Below are positions 17,916 through 27,771 of a stretch of 64,000 nt of DNA, in pieces. Position numbers and translations under genes: made by a program. The notes under the pieces are model-generated. The model did not search any database. It was not told the DNA's origin and saw nothing but the letters and a program-made list of their open reading frames with translations. The first letter of the stretch is position 1, and every line of letters begins with the position of its first letter. The stretch comes from Woeseiaceae bacterium. GTDB taxonomy: Bacteria; Pseudomonadota; Gammaproteobacteria; Steroidobacterales; Woeseiaceae. The DNA is taken from contig JAHEFE010000002.1 of the NCBI GenBank assembly GCA_024640365.1, positions 81,380 through 145,379 of the forward strand, read 5' to 3'.

Positions 17916-18335
17916 CTACCAGTGGCCGGTATTTTCCATGGACGCCCACGGCTCGGCGGTTGGCAGCGACTCACCGGCTTGCAGTAGTTCGATGGAAATA
18001 TTGTCCGGTGAACGCACGAATGCCATGTGCCCGTCTCGCGGCGGGCGATTGATTGTGACGCCGGCATCCAGCAAGCGCTGACACAGCTCGTAAATATTTT
18101 CGACCTGATAGGCGACGTGACCAAAGTTGCGGCCTTCGTCATATGTCTGATCGTCCCAGTTGTAGGTGAGCTCAAGAGGAGCGTGTTCATCTCCTTTTGC
18201 AGCAACAAAGACGAGGGTGAATTTTCCTTGCTCGCTGTCATAGCGCCGGACTTCTTGAAGTCCGAGGAGGTCGCAGTAGAAATGCAGGGACTTTTCGAGA
18301 TTCCTTACGCGAACCATGGTGTGCAGATATTTCAT
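17916..18335 (-). CDS. gloA: Lactoylglutathione lyase (glyoxalase I)
   Basis: A 139-residue VOC-fold protein with two beta-alpha-beta-beta-beta modules. All four expected metal ligands are visible: H5 (KYLHTMVRV), E55 (PLELTYNW), H73 (NFGHVAYQV) and E116 (NISIELLQA). The ELTYNW motif and overall order match bacterial glyoxalase I, which turns the methylglyoxal-glutathione hemithioacetal into S-lactoylglutathione. Length is close to the usual 135. Monocistronic by context. A general VOC enzyme cannot be excluded, but complete ligand conservation supports the call. Confidence 0.85.
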   Translation of the reverse strand: MKYLHTMVRVRNLEKSLHFYCDLLGLQEVRRYDSEQGKFTLVFVAAKGDEHAPLELTYNWDDQTYDEGRNFGHVAYQVENIYELCQRLLDAGVTINRPPRDGHMAFVRSPDNISIELLQAGESLPTAEPWASMENTGHW

Positions 18336-18445
18336 GATGGATTCCAGGTTTGGTCTGATGCCATTATAGAGCGCCAGGCTCGGTTGGAAACACTTCCTTG
18401 TGGCGTGCTGGGTGGCATACTTGGTAACTACCGGAGTTTTTGCCT

Positions 18446-19141
18446 GTGAAAGATATTCGTGCCATCACGATCGACCTTGACGATACCCTGTGGGAGATCA
18501 TGCCTGTCATTATTGCCGCCGAGCAACGGCTGCGGACGTGGCTTGCCAGTAATTTTCCAAAAATACCAGAGAACTTTTCCAGTGCCGATTCCCTAAAGTT
18601 GCGGGCCGCGGTTGAACTGGAGTTTCCGGAGCGGGCGCATGACCTGACCTTTTTGCGTGTGAGTGTTCTTGGACGTATGGCGATCGCTTGCGGTTACCCG
18701 GCTAATATGGCGCAGGATGCTTTTCGTGTATTCGATGAAGCACGCAACGAAGTGCGCTTCTATCCGGACGTTTTGCCATCACTCGAATTGTTAAAGGTCA
18801 GCTATCCTTTGATTGCAGTAACCAACGGTAATGCCAATTTGCACAAGATAGGTATCGGCCATATGTTCAAAGCGATCGTGACGGCAGTCGACGCCGGAGC
18901 GGCAAAGCCGCACCAATCGATTTTCGCAATGGCGGTTGGTCGGGCCGGGGTGTTGCCCGAGCATGTTTTGCATATTGGTGACGATCCGAAAACGGATATA
19001 CAGGGAGCTCAGGAAGCTGGCATGAAGACTGGCTGGATTAACCGCACCGGACGCCGCTGGCCCGATGAAATTGAGGCGCCCGACCTGGTCATCCGCAGTA
19101 TGCGAGAGTTGCCACGTTTGCTGTCAAAAGAGGGCTTTTGA
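18446..19141 (+). CDS. HAD-superfamily phosphatase (YigB-like)
   Basis: A 231-residue HAD hydrolase. Motif I is [11 protein letters not shown] (two catalytic Asp), motif II is AVTNGNAN, motif III Lys is in [10 protein letters not shown], and motif IV is [18 protein letters not shown]. The cap domain is helical (C1 type). This set resembles YigB, an FMN/5-amino-6-(phospho)ribitylaminouracil phosphatase, but specificity cannot be read directly. I prefer the GTG at 18446 because CGGAG at 18432-18436 is nine bases away; a TTG six bases upstream is also in frame. The next gene follows after nine bases. Confidence 0.85.
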   Translation: MKDIRAITIDLDDTLWEIMPVIIAAEQRLRTWLASNFPKIPENFSSADSLKLRAAVELEFPERAHDLTFLRVSVLGRMAIACGYPANMAQDAFRVFDEARNEVRFYPDVLPSLELLKVSYPLIAVTNGNANLHKIGIGHMFKAIVTAVDAGAAKPHQSIFAMAVGRAGVLPEHVLHIGDDPKTDIQGAQEAGMKTGWINRTGRRWPDEIEAPDLVIRSMRELPRLLSKEGF

Positions 19142-19150
19142 GTAACAATA

Positions 19151-20059
19151 ATGGCCAGTCATCGCAAGAATCCGCTGATTTTGTATATCCCGGGACTAAA
19201 GACGAAGCCACCGGTAGAACGCTATCAGCCTGAATTGTGGCGCTGTCTGCTGGAGGGCGTGAACAGGCTGGATGGAAATGTTGCGAATGATTTGCAGGAG
19301 CATGAGGAGTGCTTTTCCGTAATCGGCTGGACTTCCGAGTTTTATGGGGAAGATCGAGATATTGATTTGGACCTTCCTGCAATTGAGGCTGTGCTGCATC
19401 AACTTCATCCGAGTCGGCGCGACATCGCGGAAGCAACGGCATGGAAAAAACGGTTCATGCGTTGGATATTTTTGCTGGGTGATTTCCTGCCGTTTTTGAT
19501 TCCGCGTATTGCGGATCCCAATATGCAACTGACCTTGCGGGACTTGCGACGCTATACAAAAAACATTGGCGGAGCGGGGGAGCAAGTACGTGAAAAACTG
19601 CTAGTGCCGCTGCGCAAAGCACTGCAGGAAGATCGCCCGGTATTGTTGCTCGCCCACAGCATGGGCTCGATCATTGCCTATGATTGCTTGTGGTTGTTGA
19701 ACAAAGACTCATTGCCACCTGTATCGGCAATGATGACCCTCGGTAGTCCCCTTGGGCAGAACTTTGTACAACGCCGTCTGCAGGGTGCGCGTTGTCCAGG
19801 AGCTGAGCGATTTCCAGCGACCTTGCGGCGCTGGATCAACATTGCTGCAGTGGGTGAGTTGACTGCGATCGACAGGCATGTCGCCACCGATTTTGGAGAA
19901 ATGGTGGAGTTCGATTTGCTGGAAAGGATCGAAGACCACGAGATCTTTAATTACTTTCGCAGCGACGATGTTCTAAACGTCCATTCGGAGTACGGTTATC
20001 TGGTCAATAATGTAACGGCCGGGCTGTTACGCGATTGGTGGCAACAAGCCCGGCAATGA
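19151..20059 (+). CDS. Putative alpha/beta-hydrolase
   Basis: A 302-residue protein. The nucleophile elbow LLLAHSMGSIIAYD (Ser170) and the later TLGSPLGQNF fit a lipase/esterase-like alpha/beta-hydrolase; NFNVHSEYGYLVN near the C terminus (VLNVHSEYGYLVNN) supplies a candidate catalytic His. The region around 105-120 is hydrophobic (WIFLLGDFLPFLIPRI) and may bind membrane or lipid. No signal peptide is seen. Substrate unknown. Its TGA abuts the opposing OmpA-family stop, forming the palindrome TGATCA at 20057-20062. Confidence 0.72.
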   Translation: MASHRKNPLILYIPGLKTKPPVERYQPELWRCLLEGVNRLDGNVANDLQEHEECFSVIGWTSEFYGEDRDIDLDLPAIEAVLHQLHPSRRDIAEATAWKKRFMRWIFLLGDFLPFLIPRIADPNMQLTLRDLRRYTKNIGGAGEQVREKLLVPLRKALQEDRPVLLLAHSMGSIIAYDCLWLLNKDSLPPVSAMMTLGSPLGQNFVQRRLQGARCPGAERFPATLRRWINIAAVGELTAIDRHVATDFGEMVEFDLLERIEDHEIFNYFRSDDVLNVHSEYGYLVNNVTAGLLRDWWQQARQ

Positions 20060-21538
20060 TCAAGAGCCGCTATCGGTTCCGTTCAAATTCGGATGTATGA
20101 CGATATCAATGCGCCGGTTGCGCGCACGGCCATCTTCCGTTTCGTTGTTGGCGACAGGATTGGTTTCACCAAAACCGGTAGCCAGGGTGCGGTAGCCTGG
20201 AATATGCATGGCATTAACCATATAGGCCTGCACAGCCTCGGCGCGAGCCTGCGAAAGCTTCATATTGAGCTCATCACCGCCATACGAGTCGGTATGTCCT
20301 TCCACGACAATTTCGCTGCCGGGAAATACGTTGACGGCCTTTTCAACTTTGGAGAGCAGGTCAAAGCTATTCGATTTGATAGCAGACTGACCGCTATCAA
20401 AACTGAGTCCTACCAACCGCAGGATGACGGTATCGCCTTCGCGGAAAACTCGAGCCTCGTTACGTGCAAACATTTTTTCAACTTGTTCAAACTGTTCTTT
20501 GACCCGAGCCTGTGCTTCCAGTCGTTGTACGAGTGCAGTACGTTCTGCAGTAGCGCCGCCAAGCTTTTCATCAAGCGCATTCATTTCCGCTTCCATGTCG
20601 GCCAGGCGTAATCGGTTTTCACCGAGCTCTTGTTCGAGGGCCTGATTCTGATTGCGCATCGCGTCGATATACTCAACGAGTGTGTCGGTGAGAGGTTCCG
20701 GCCCGGTGGCCATTGCCGGGACAACGTCTGCAGCGCCGGAAACTTTGCGCAGAGATTCCTCCCACTGTAAGACCAGCGTCTCAACACTCAGGTCCTTGTC
20801 ACGGGTGCGACGAACCACTTCCGACAGGTGAATGGAGTGGCGTGCTTCGTAGTTTGCTTGTTGGGCAAGGCTGCGAGGCAGGTCCGTGTCGTAGCGATTT
20901 TCATTCAATTCTTTTTCAGCACTCGCCAGCAAGCGCGTTGCCTTGTCGAGAGTCAGTGGTGCGTAACGCCCCACCTTGGCGCGCTCGGCATCAGCCAATA
21001 ATTTGCGCGTGCCACTGAGATATTGGGTTTTGATAGCGCTTAATTCGGCGTCACGATACAGGCTGGTTGCTTCAATTTCTTTGCGTTTTGCGGTTTTCAG
21101 ATCGCCACGTTCGAGATAGCGAATCGCATCGCCAAATTTATCCTGAGCATCTTCCCATAAGGGAGCTGACAGCTTCGGTGCTTCTGCGTTGGCCGCGTCC
21201 TGACGACTTTTCAGCGCCTGGGACAGAGCCGTCTTGGCAAGTTCCGCAGCTGTAGTGGCTTCTCTAAAATACGCTGCGGCCTGCGCCGCTTCCCTGCGCA
21301 CCGTGTCAATATTTCGGCCGCGCTTCAACGCCTGATCGGCGTCATTGTAGGCGTCACTGCCGCGCTCATAGTTTCGCGGCGACAGCAATTTTGCCTGGGC
21401 TTTGTCCGCTGCGGCCAGCGCCGCGTCAGCATCCTTGAAAAAAGTCTGCCGGAGCTCGTCCTGCGCAAATGCGTTATTTGCCCCACATATAAGTACTGCG
21501 GCCAATAAAATGTGTTTCAAAGTCTGTTTTGCGGTCAT
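20060..21538 (-). CDS. OmpA-family protein with N-terminal DUF4398 helical region
   Basis: A 492-residue protein. A signal peptide (ending near NNAFAQDE) leads into an Ala/Lys/Glu-rich helical region of about 220 residues resembling DUF4398 (LSPRNYERGSDAYNDADQAL). A coiled coil follows near 290-350. The C-terminal OmpA domain binds peptidoglycan: VVEGHTDSYGGDELNMKLSQ and the closing ARNRRIDIVI. It probably tethers the outer membrane or a complex to the cell wall. It stands alone on the minus strand. Confidence 0.88.
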   Translation of the reverse strand: MTAKQTLKHILLAAVLICGANNAFAQDELRQTFFKDADAALAAADKAQAKLLSPRNYERGSDAYNDADQALKRGRNIDTVRREAAQAAAYFREATTAAELAKTALSQALKSRQDAANAEAPKLSAPLWEDAQDKFGDAIRYLERGDLKTAKRKEIEATSLYRDAELSAIKTQYLSGTRKLLADAERAKVGRYAPLTLDKATRLLASAEKELNENRYDTDLPRSLAQQANYEARHSIHLSEVVRRTRDKDLSVETLVLQWEESLRKVSGAADVVPAMATGPEPLTDTLVEYIDAMRNQNQALEQELGENRLRLADMEAEMNALDEKLGGATAERTALVQRLEAQARVKEQFEQVEKMFARNEARVFREGDTVILRLVGLSFDSGQSAIKSNSFDLLSKVEKAVNVFPGSEIVVEGHTDSYGGDELNMKLSQARAEAVQAYMVNAMHIPGYRTLATGFGETNPVANNETEDGRARNRRIDIVIHPNLNGTDSGS

Positions 21539-22039
21539 CGGTAGTCTTCCTCGGTCACGCGTTCAAAGTCAGTTGCGGGCGCATTGTCAACATAATGCTA
21601 CAGCAGGCGCAACTAAATTTCTGCGGCGTGCATCTAACTATCAATACTACGCAAAAACTATCGCAAAGCGCGGCTGAAAAACGCGATATCAGGGGTCAAA
21701 AAACATGAACATGCTGCAACTGAAAAGTTTTCGCCTAATCGATTTCAATGCCTGGGATGAGAAGTCGCAAACCCGCGTCCAGCCAGCTCTGGCCGGGCGT
21801 CCCACGCAGCACCCTGAATTAGCGGGGTGGCGGGACTCGTCGCGCGGAGGTCATAGTTCGTTGTTTGACGCCCTTGGGGACAGTGGTTGCCTGAGCTTGC
21901 GGCGCCGCTAGGTTCCGTCTCACCAGGAATGTGACCCGCCGCACATTTTTGCGCTATTTTCGGCGTTCAACTGCTATTTCGGCATTATTTTGTGGCTCTC
22001 GTCACAGATTGGGAAAATCTGCGCGCGTAGTCTTTAGCC
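21539..22039. other. Gene-poor stretch between the OmpA-family gene and a small ORF
   Basis: About 500 bases without a convincing gene. A 68-codon plus-strand frame (21705-21911) has a fair ribosome site (AGGGGT eight bases before ATG) but a composition rich in Arg, Ser and Gly with no recognisable pattern, so I do not call it. The part nearest 21538 must contain the promoter of the OmpA-family gene. I see no RNA gene or hairpin of note. Confidence 0.5.
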
Positions 22040-22237
22040 ATGACCGCCAAGTACTACACCGAGTTTCGACTCAAAGACAGTTATTACCGTGACGGTAACG
22101 AGTTCAGCGGTGTAGTGGAATTGAACAAGCCACTGGAGCGTTACTCCGATCCAGGCCTGATCGAATCCATTCTGGCGCATAATTTTGATCTTAGTGCCGA
22201 GACAGTTCGTCTTGTAAGTTGGTCCCGACTGCACTGA
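22040..22237 (+). CDS. Small conserved-looking protein of unknown function
   Basis: A 65-residue frame. The sequence is well balanced and protein-like: it opens with aromatic and charged residues (MTAKYYTEFRLKDSYYRDGN), continues with GVVELNKPLERYSDPG, and ends with ETVRLVSWSRLH. No signal peptide or membrane segment; it is predicted soluble. I do not know the family. A strong intrinsic terminator begins 37 bases after its stop, which supports it being a real transcription unit. The ribosome site is poor. The antisense frame over the same bases is less protein-like. Confidence 0.6.
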   Translation: MTAKYYTEFRLKDSYYRDGNEFSGVVELNKPLERYSDPGLIESILAHNFDLSAETVRLVSWSRLH

Positions 22238-22274
22238 GTACGAGTTTTACGAGTTAGCTTTTTCCCCCGATTTT

Positions 22275-22299
22275 CCCGGCCTATGGCCGGGATTTTTTT
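22275..22299 (+). terminator. Intrinsic terminator after the small ORF
   Basis: A perfect seven-base GC stem CCCGGCC (22275-22281), loop TAT, and GGCCGGG (22285-22291) is followed by a run of seven T (22293-22299). This is a textbook rho-independent terminator for plus-strand transcription. It separates the small protein gene from lipA. Confidence 0.88.
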
Positions 22300-22446
22300 G
22301 CCTGTAATCTCCGCAAGCGTGCTTTTGTATAGCTTTTCGTCGCCAAAAGGCTCATTCGGTTCCGCCGGGGCATTTCACTGACTGTCACATCGTGCGAAAA
22401 TGATCGACCTTTTTTTGCTGGTCAGGCCAGCCTCATCTGCGATTTT

Positions 22447-23451
22447 ATGAGCGAATCAGATAAAGAACTGCGCGAGCGGCCGCTAATTCCCAGTGGTAGC
22501 AAATACAAGACCGACGTCGGCTTTACGGCCATCAAGAATGGCGTCAAAGGGCGCAAGAGTTCAGCGCCAGTGGTGGTCGGTCAGAAACCGGCCTGGCTGC
22601 GGGCCAAGTTACCCGCCGGCGAGAAGTTTTCGGCGGTTCGCAAAACGGTACGCGACAAGCGGCTGAGTACGGTCTGTGAAGAGTCCATGTGTCCGAATAT
22701 TGGCGAGTGTTGGAACGCAGGCACAGCAACGATCATGGTTATGGGCTCGGTGTGCACCCGCGCGTGTCGTTTTTGTGCGGTAGACACCGGTAACCCGAAA
22801 GGGTGGCTGGATGCCGAGGAACCCATGAACACGGCTCGCGCGGTAGAGCTAATGGATCTGAAATATGTCGTGCTTACGTCGGTAGATCGTGACGACCTGA
22901 AGGATGGTGGCGCGGCCCATTATGCCGCTTGTATCCGGGCGATAAAGGAGCTGCGACCGCAAACGGCGGTAGAGGCACTTACGCCTGATTTCAACGGCAA
23001 TCTAAAAGACGTCGAGACAGTCGTTGACAGTGGGCTCGATGTATTCGCACAAAATGTCGAGACAGTTCGTCGCCTCACTCATCCGGTACGCGACCCGCGC
23101 GCCAGTTATGAGCAGACGCTGGCCGTGCTGGCGCATGCGAAAAAGCACAACATCAATATACTGACCAAGACCAGTTTAATGCTCGGTCTCGGTGAGACCG
23201 ATGCAGAGGTTGATGAAGCGATGGATGATCTGCGCGCGGTCGGGGTCGATATCCTGACTTTTGGGCAGTATCTGCGTCCGACGCCAAATCATCTGGCGAT
23301 TGAGCGTTACGTAAGCCCGGCGGAATTCGATGCATTACGGCAACGCGGTCTTGCTCGGGGATTTGTCGAAGTAGTTGCGGGGCCACTGGTACGCTCCAGT
23401 TATCGCGCAGACCAGGTATTGCTAAAGAATAACGTTGGCCTGACCGCGTAA
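22447..23451 (+). CDS. lipA: Lipoyl synthase
   Basis: A 334-residue radical SAM enzyme that inserts two sulfurs into octanoyl groups on lipoyl domains. The auxiliary cluster ligands are C77, C82 and C88 ([13 protein letters not shown]); the radical SAM cluster ligands are C103, C107 and C110 (CTRACRFC). The C-terminal RSSYRAD carries the conserved Ser that completes the auxiliary cluster. The N-terminal about 45 residues are the usual variable extension. No lipB neighbours it, so octanoyl transfer must be encoded elsewhere. Confidence 0.96.
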   Translation: MSESDKELRERPLIPSGSKYKTDVGFTAIKNGVKGRKSSAPVVVGQKPAWLRAKLPAGEKFSAVRKTVRDKRLSTVCEESMCPNIGECWNAGTATIMVMGSVCTRACRFCAVDTGNPKGWLDAEEPMNTARAVELMDLKYVVLTSVDRDDLKDGGAAHYAACIRAIKELRPQTAVEALTPDFNGNLKDVETVVDSGLDVFAQNVETVRRLTHPVRDPRASYEQTLAVLAHAKKHNINILTKTSLMLGLGETDAEVDEAMDDLRAVGVDILTFGQYLRPTPNHLAIERYVSPAEFDALRQRGLARGFVEVVAGPLVRSSYRADQVLLKNNVGLTA

Positions 23452-23490
23452 AGCGTGGGCTTTGTTTTAACTTCCTAAAAGCGTGAACTA

Positions 23491-24510
23491 ATGATTGATT
23501 TTATTTCTAATTACGGACTATTTCTCTTGAAGGCGGTTACTGTCGTCGTGGCAGTTGGTGCCGTCATCGTGACGGCCGCTGCGGCCGGTCGCAAGGCTGC
23601 TCACGAAGGTTTGGAGATTACCGACCTCAACAAGAAATATCAGGAACTGGCGTCCGGACTGAAGCACGCTATCTTGGGCAAAGATGAGTTGAAGGCCGAC
23701 GCGAAAGCCGAAAAGGCGAAAGCAAAGGCAGATGCGAAGAACAAGGTTAAAAAGCTGCGTGCTTTTGTGATCGATTTTCACGGTGATCTCAAGGCTACTG
23801 CGGTGCAGTCATTGCGCGAAGAGGTTACAGCGATTCTTGCTGTCGCGAACAAGGACGACACAGTTGTAGTGCGACTGGATAATCACGGTGGCGTGGTCCA
23901 CGAACACGGTCTGGCAGCGTCGCAGCTCGCGCGCATACGTGATCGCGAAATCCCATTGATAGTTGCCGTCGACAAGGTCGCGGCCAGCGGGGGGTATCTG
24001 ATGGCCTGTGTGGCGAATAAGGTTGTTGCTGCGCCGTTCGCTATCCTGGGGTCGATTGGCGTGATCGCGCAGCTGCCGAATTTTAATCGCATGCTGGATA
24101 GCCATGGTGTCGATTTCGAGCAAGTCACTGCCGGTGAGTACAAGCGTAATGTCACCATGTTTGGCAAGAACACGGATGCGGACCGCGCCAAGCTGAAAGA
24201 AGAGCTCGAAGATGTGCATACTTTGTTCAAAGCGGCAGTCACCCAGTATCGACCGGCACTGGATGTGAGCCGCGTGGCAACTGGTGAGCACTGGTATGGA
24301 ACGCGCGCACTGGAGCTTGGCCTGGCTGATGAGATTCAAACCAGTGACGAGCTATTGGGCAACATGGCTGAAGACTACGACCTGTTCGGCATTCAGTATA
24401 AAATTCGCCAGCCCTTGCAGAAACGCTTGCTGGCCGGCGTGGACAGTACGCTGGAGAAGGTGGATGCTGCCGGGTGGCGGCGCCGCTTTGATTCAAGCCT
24501 GCCACGCTAA
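23491..24510 (+). CDS. sohB: Inner-membrane serine protease SohB (S49 family)
   Basis: A 339-residue S49 peptidase. An N-terminal transmembrane helix (about 9-32) is followed by a Lys/Ala-rich linker (KADAKAEKAKAKADAKNK, about 68-85), then the protease domain. The nucleophile is Ser166 in KVAASGGYLM and the base is Lys218 in TAGEYKRNV, together the Ser/Lys dyad of the SppA/SohB group. The single domain and N-terminal helix favour SohB over SppA. It follows lipA by 39 bases. Confidence 0.92.
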   Translation: MIDFISNYGLFLLKAVTVVVAVGAVIVTAAAAGRKAAHEGLEITDLNKKYQELASGLKHAILGKDELKADAKAEKAKAKADAKNKVKKLRAFVIDFHGDLKATAVQSLREEVTAILAVANKDDTVVVRLDNHGGVVHEHGLAASQLARIRDREIPLIVAVDKVAASGGYLMACVANKVVAAPFAILGSIGVIAQLPNFNRMLDSHGVDFEQVTAGEYKRNVTMFGKNTDADRAKLKEELEDVHTLFKAAVTQYRPALDVSRVATGEHWYGTRALELGLADEIQTSDELLGNMAEDYDLFGIQYKIRQPLQKRLLAGVDSTLEKVDAAGWRRRFDSSLPR

Positions 24511-24608
24511 TCGCGGAACGGCGGGTCGTTAATACTGTCCAAACACAGGGTGTTTATGCTTTGGGTTTCTCTCTTGGTTATACTCTGCCTGAATTCGGGA
24601 GGAGCAAA

Positions 24609-25424
24609 ATGTTCAAGCCAACGCGCAAAATTCGATTTTCTGTAGCTCTAATTCTGGTGACGTTGTTATCAGCGTGCGCGTCATCGCCTACAGGTCGTAG
24701 CCAGATGATCCTCAAGTCTGACGAGGAACTTGCCCAGGAGGGCGCACGAGAATTCGCGAAAATTCGGGCCGAAGCGCCGTTGGTTACGGATAACGCGACC
24801 ATCGATTATATTGCCTGTGTAACCAACGCGATTGTCGGCGTTATGGAAGGCGAGTGGGTTGACCTGAACTGGGAGCTAGCGATCATTGATGAAAAAACCG
24901 TCAATGCATTTGTACTTCCTGGTGGCAAGATCAGCGTTTATCGGGGCATCCTTGATGTAGCAAAAAATCAGGATCAACTGGCGGCCGTCATCGGCCACGA
25001 GGTGGCGCATGTAACCGCACGGCACGCCAATGAACGCGCATCACGCAGCGTGGTTACGGGCGTGGGCGTTGAAGTCGCCGCAGTCATTCTTGGTGGCGGT
25101 CACAGTGGTTATACGAAGACGGCGTATGACACGCTTTCTGCTGGCGCAGCGCTGGGAATTTTCCTGCCCTTTAACCGCAGTCAGGAAAGTGAAGCCGATA
25201 TTATCGGTATTGAATACATGGCCAAGGCGGGTTTTGATCCACGCGAGAGCGTTACATTGTGGAAAAACATGGCTGGCAATAATGAGAAAGAGCCACCGGA
25301 ATGGCTGTCTACTCACCCGTCCGGCAGCAACCGAATTAATGGCTTGATAGCTCAATATCCAAAGGTACTGGTGATGTACAACGACGCCAGAGCCCAGGGT
25401 AAGAACCCACAATGCCAGCAATAA
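24609..25424 (+). CDS. M48-family metallopeptidase lipoprotein
   Basis: A 271-residue lipoprotein. The start at 24609 is preceded by GGGAGGAG at 24597-24604, better than an upstream in-frame start at 24561. The lipobox is LLSAC (Cys23). The zinc site is GHEVAHVTARH (H130, E131, H134) with the third ligand Glu195 in SQESEADIIG. It probably degrades or refolds damaged outer-membrane proteins in the periplasm, as LoiP and BepA do in E. coli. It lacks the BepA TPR part and so is closer to LoiP in length. The next gene, an L,D-transpeptidase, follows after 22 bases. Confidence 0.9.
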   Translation: MFKPTRKIRFSVALILVTLLSACASSPTGRSQMILKSDEELAQEGAREFAKIRAEAPLVTDNATIDYIACVTNAIVGVMEGEWVDLNWELAIIDEKTVNAFVLPGGKISVYRGILDVAKNQDQLAAVIGHEVAHVTARHANERASRSVVTGVGVEVAAVILGGGHSGYTKTAYDTLSAGAALGIFLPFNRSQESEADIIGIEYMAKAGFDPRESVTLWKNMAGNNEKEPPEWLSTHPSGSNRINGLIAQYPKVLVMYNDARAQGKNPQCQQ

Positions 25425-25446
25425 CTGCCAGCGATTGATCTAGCTG

Positions 25447-26571
25447 ATGCGTCGTTGGTTGCCGTGGTTTCTGCTACTGAGCGGCCTGTTGGTGTCGGCA
25501 TGCGCTGGCATCCCCGGGCGGTCCGGCGGGTCACAACCGGTTGCGCAAGCAGTGCCAGATTTTTCCGAGCGCGAACCACTTGATCCTCTGCCAAGGAATG
25601 AATTCACCCTGGCTTCTACCGACGAAAGAATTATCGGTACGCCGCAGGTTGTTTTTGCCCATGCGGAAAATACTTTTTCGGATCTCGCGAGGGAATATGG
25701 CCTGGGCTACGACGAACTGGTGGATGCCAACCCTGGCGTCGACCCCTGGCTGCCTGGCGAAAACACTCCCGTTCTTTTGCCCACTCAGTATATTCTTCCG
25801 AACGCGCCACATCGTGGGCTGGTGTTAAACATAGCGAGCAAGCGCTTATTTTATTTTCCGGAACCTGCCGCCGGCGAACCGCAAAAAGTTTTTACTTATC
25901 CAATTGGAATCGGCCGCGTCGGTTGGGACACGCCGCTTGGCCAAACCCGAGTGATTTCAAAGGCCGTCGATCCAACCTGGTATGTGCCGGCATCGGTGCG
26001 CAAAGAGCATGCAGCAGCGGGTGATCCCTTACCTGCCGTCGTGCCACCGGGTCCCGACAATCCTCTGGGCAACCGTGTTCTGAAATTAGGCCTGCCAGGT
26101 TACCTGATCCATGGAACCAACCATCCTTATGGCGTTGGCATGCGGGTTAGCCATGGTTGCGTGCGCCTCTATCCGGAAAACATCGAATCCTTGTTTCCCA
26201 TGGTCTCCGTTGATGAATCTGTTGTACTGGTCAATCAACCAATCCTGACCGGTTGGCTGAACGGCGAGTTTTATCTCGAGGGTCATGAGTCTCTGGAGGA
26301 TGATGCGGTGGCTATCGACGCGCATCTGCAACAACTGTATGCAGCAGATGGCCAGGGTATTTTTGATCGCAAAAAAGAACAGGATATTGCGCGTGCAGCG
26401 GTTATGGCTGGTCGCGGTGTACCCCTGAGAATTTTTGTAGACGACGGTGACGAGTTACGGCGACGCGCGCGCCTTGTTAAAAATACAGTCAAGCCCGACG
26501 CGAGTGCCCCGACGCTTGCAAAAATACAAGAATTGCTGGATGCCGAAAAAGATACGAGCGAGTCTCTTTGA
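25447..26571 (+). CDS. L,D-transpeptidase lipoprotein with LysM-like segment
   Basis: A 374-residue protein. The lipobox is LLVSAC (Cys19). A LysM-like wall-binding stretch lies at about 71-115 (FAHAENTFSDLAREYGLG begins it). The YkuD catalytic domain has IHGTNHPYGVG and MRVSHGCVRLYP with His222, His236 and nucleophile Cys238. It forms peptidoglycan crosslinks or attaches lipoprotein to the wall (ErfK/YbiS/YcfS/YnhG group). It likely shares a transcript with the M48 gene. Its TGA abuts the opposing gene's stop, again as TGATCA (26569-26574). Confidence 0.91.
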   Translation: MRRWLPWFLLLSGLLVSACAGIPGRSGGSQPVAQAVPDFSEREPLDPLPRNEFTLASTDERIIGTPQVVFAHAENTFSDLAREYGLGYDELVDANPGVDPWLPGENTPVLLPTQYILPNAPHRGLVLNIASKRLFYFPEPAAGEPQKVFTYPIGIGRVGWDTPLGQTRVISKAVDPTWYVPASVRKEHAAAGDPLPAVVPPGPDNPLGNRVLKLGLPGYLIHGTNHPYGVGMRVSHGCVRLYPENIESLFPMVSVDESVVLVNQPILTGWLNGEFYLEGHESLEDDAVAIDAHLQQLYAADGQGIFDRKKEQDIARAAVMAGRGVPLRIFVDDGDELRRRARLVKNTVKPDASAPTLAKIQELLDAEKDTSESL

Positions 26572-27645
26572 TCAGGTCGAGTTCGCAAAATAACGCAGAA
26601 AGCTTTCCGGGATAGCGCTCACATCGAGCACTTTTTCCGCCGCTACATTTAGTGCTCTTGAGTTATAAGTATTCCAGAATAATACGTTGCGGCTGGCAGT
26701 CTTCGGATTATGCAGATCGTGCAATAACGCTGTCATTGCTTTGCCCGTGTAGGTGGTTTCAAGGGCCAACTGCAACTCCTCTCTGGCAAATTTGACGGCG
26801 TCGTCAGTTGCTGCATTGCTGACAGCGTAACCGTCACCAAAAAACTCATGGCGTAATTGAATGTTGACCCGCTCCTGTAGGTCTTTCGGAAAGAAGTCGT
26901 CCAATCGTTGTAGCATCGTGGCGGTTTTATTGATCAGGCGGCGCAGTGTCGTTTCGCTGGCAATAAAACTCTCCGACACTCGTATCGCCTGAACCGAGCA
27001 TTGCAGATTGCCAAGAGCGAGACCCAACGCAAGGCCGGCTGCTGTGCCCATGGTGCCGGTAGCGACATACAGGTGATCTGGCTTTGGCAAAAGGCCTTGC
27101 CTGACCTGTTCTGCGAGTTCCAAACCGGCATCTACAAAGCCCACTGTTCCCAGCCATGAGGAACCGCCGAAAGGCACAACCCAGCTTTTCGAGTTGCCGA
27201 GATTGGCGCGCAGGGTTGCGATCCGACGCGCGTAATTACCGCCGTACTGCACGATGCGCGTGCCAATTTCGATGTGCCTGTTTAAGGTACGGGCCGCATA
27301 GGGAGTTACCGCCTGGTGAGCCAGAAAACAGGTGCACTTCAGGCCGAGCTCGTGAGCAAATAATGCCGTGGCCAGTGCGTGATTCGATCCGGCTGTGCCA
27401 AACGTGACGATCTGGTCGCAGTGCTTGTCTATCGCGGGCGCAAGTGCGTATTCCAGTTTGCGCACTTTATTACCGCCGTAGAGGTGAGCGGTCGTATCGT
27501 CACACTTGATAGTAATACTGCGTGACTGACCGCCAACTTGCAGCGAACATACTCGAACCGGCGTTGGCAAAGTGGCAAGCCGCTCACGACGTAGCCGCCT
27601 GGCAAGCGTCGGAAACAGGGCTTCAATTTGGTTGCTATTGGACAT
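26572..27645 (-). CDS. PLP-dependent D-cysteine desulfhydrase / ACC deaminase family enzyme
   Basis: A 357-residue fold-type II PLP enzyme. The PLP lysine is Lys60 in LYGGNKVRKLEY; GTAGSNHALATA supplies the substrate and phosphate contacts, and ATGTMGTAAGLALGLAL binds the PLP phosphate. This order is typical of the ACC deaminase / D-cysteine desulfhydrase family. True ACC deaminase is unlikely outside plant-associated bacteria, so desulfhydration of a D- or L-amino acid is the better guess. Monocistronic. Confidence 0.82.
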   Translation of the reverse strand: MSNSNQIEALFPTLARRLRRERLATLPTPVRVCSLQVGGQSRSITIKCDDTTAHLYGGNKVRKLEYALAPAIDKHCDQIVTFGTAGSNHALATALFAHELGLKCTCFLAHQAVTPYAARTLNRHIEIGTRIVQYGGNYARRIATLRANLGNSKSWVVPFGGSSWLGTVGFVDAGLELAEQVRQGLLPKPDHLYVATGTMGTAAGLALGLALGNLQCSVQAIRVSESFIASETTLRRLINKTATMLQRLDDFFPKDLQERVNIQLRHEFFGDGYAVSNAATDDAVKFAREELQLALETTYTGKAMTALLHDLHNPKTASRNVLFWNTYNSRALNVAAEKVLDVSAIPESFLRYFANST

Positions 27646-27771
27646 AAGCTCTCATTTGTTTGGTGTAGAGATTAGCGGACTCTCAAAATAATCGCTAACC
27701 AGCAATGGCATCTTGAAGCTGCAGTCTTTACACTGCTGACAACACAAGTACTGACAACCGCGGAGAAAGGT

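Noticed and set aside
21705..21911. 68-codon frame with a fair ribosome site
   Set aside because: Composition rich in Arg/Ser/Gly, no domain pattern, no neighbouring terminator; described only as part of the gene-poor stretch.
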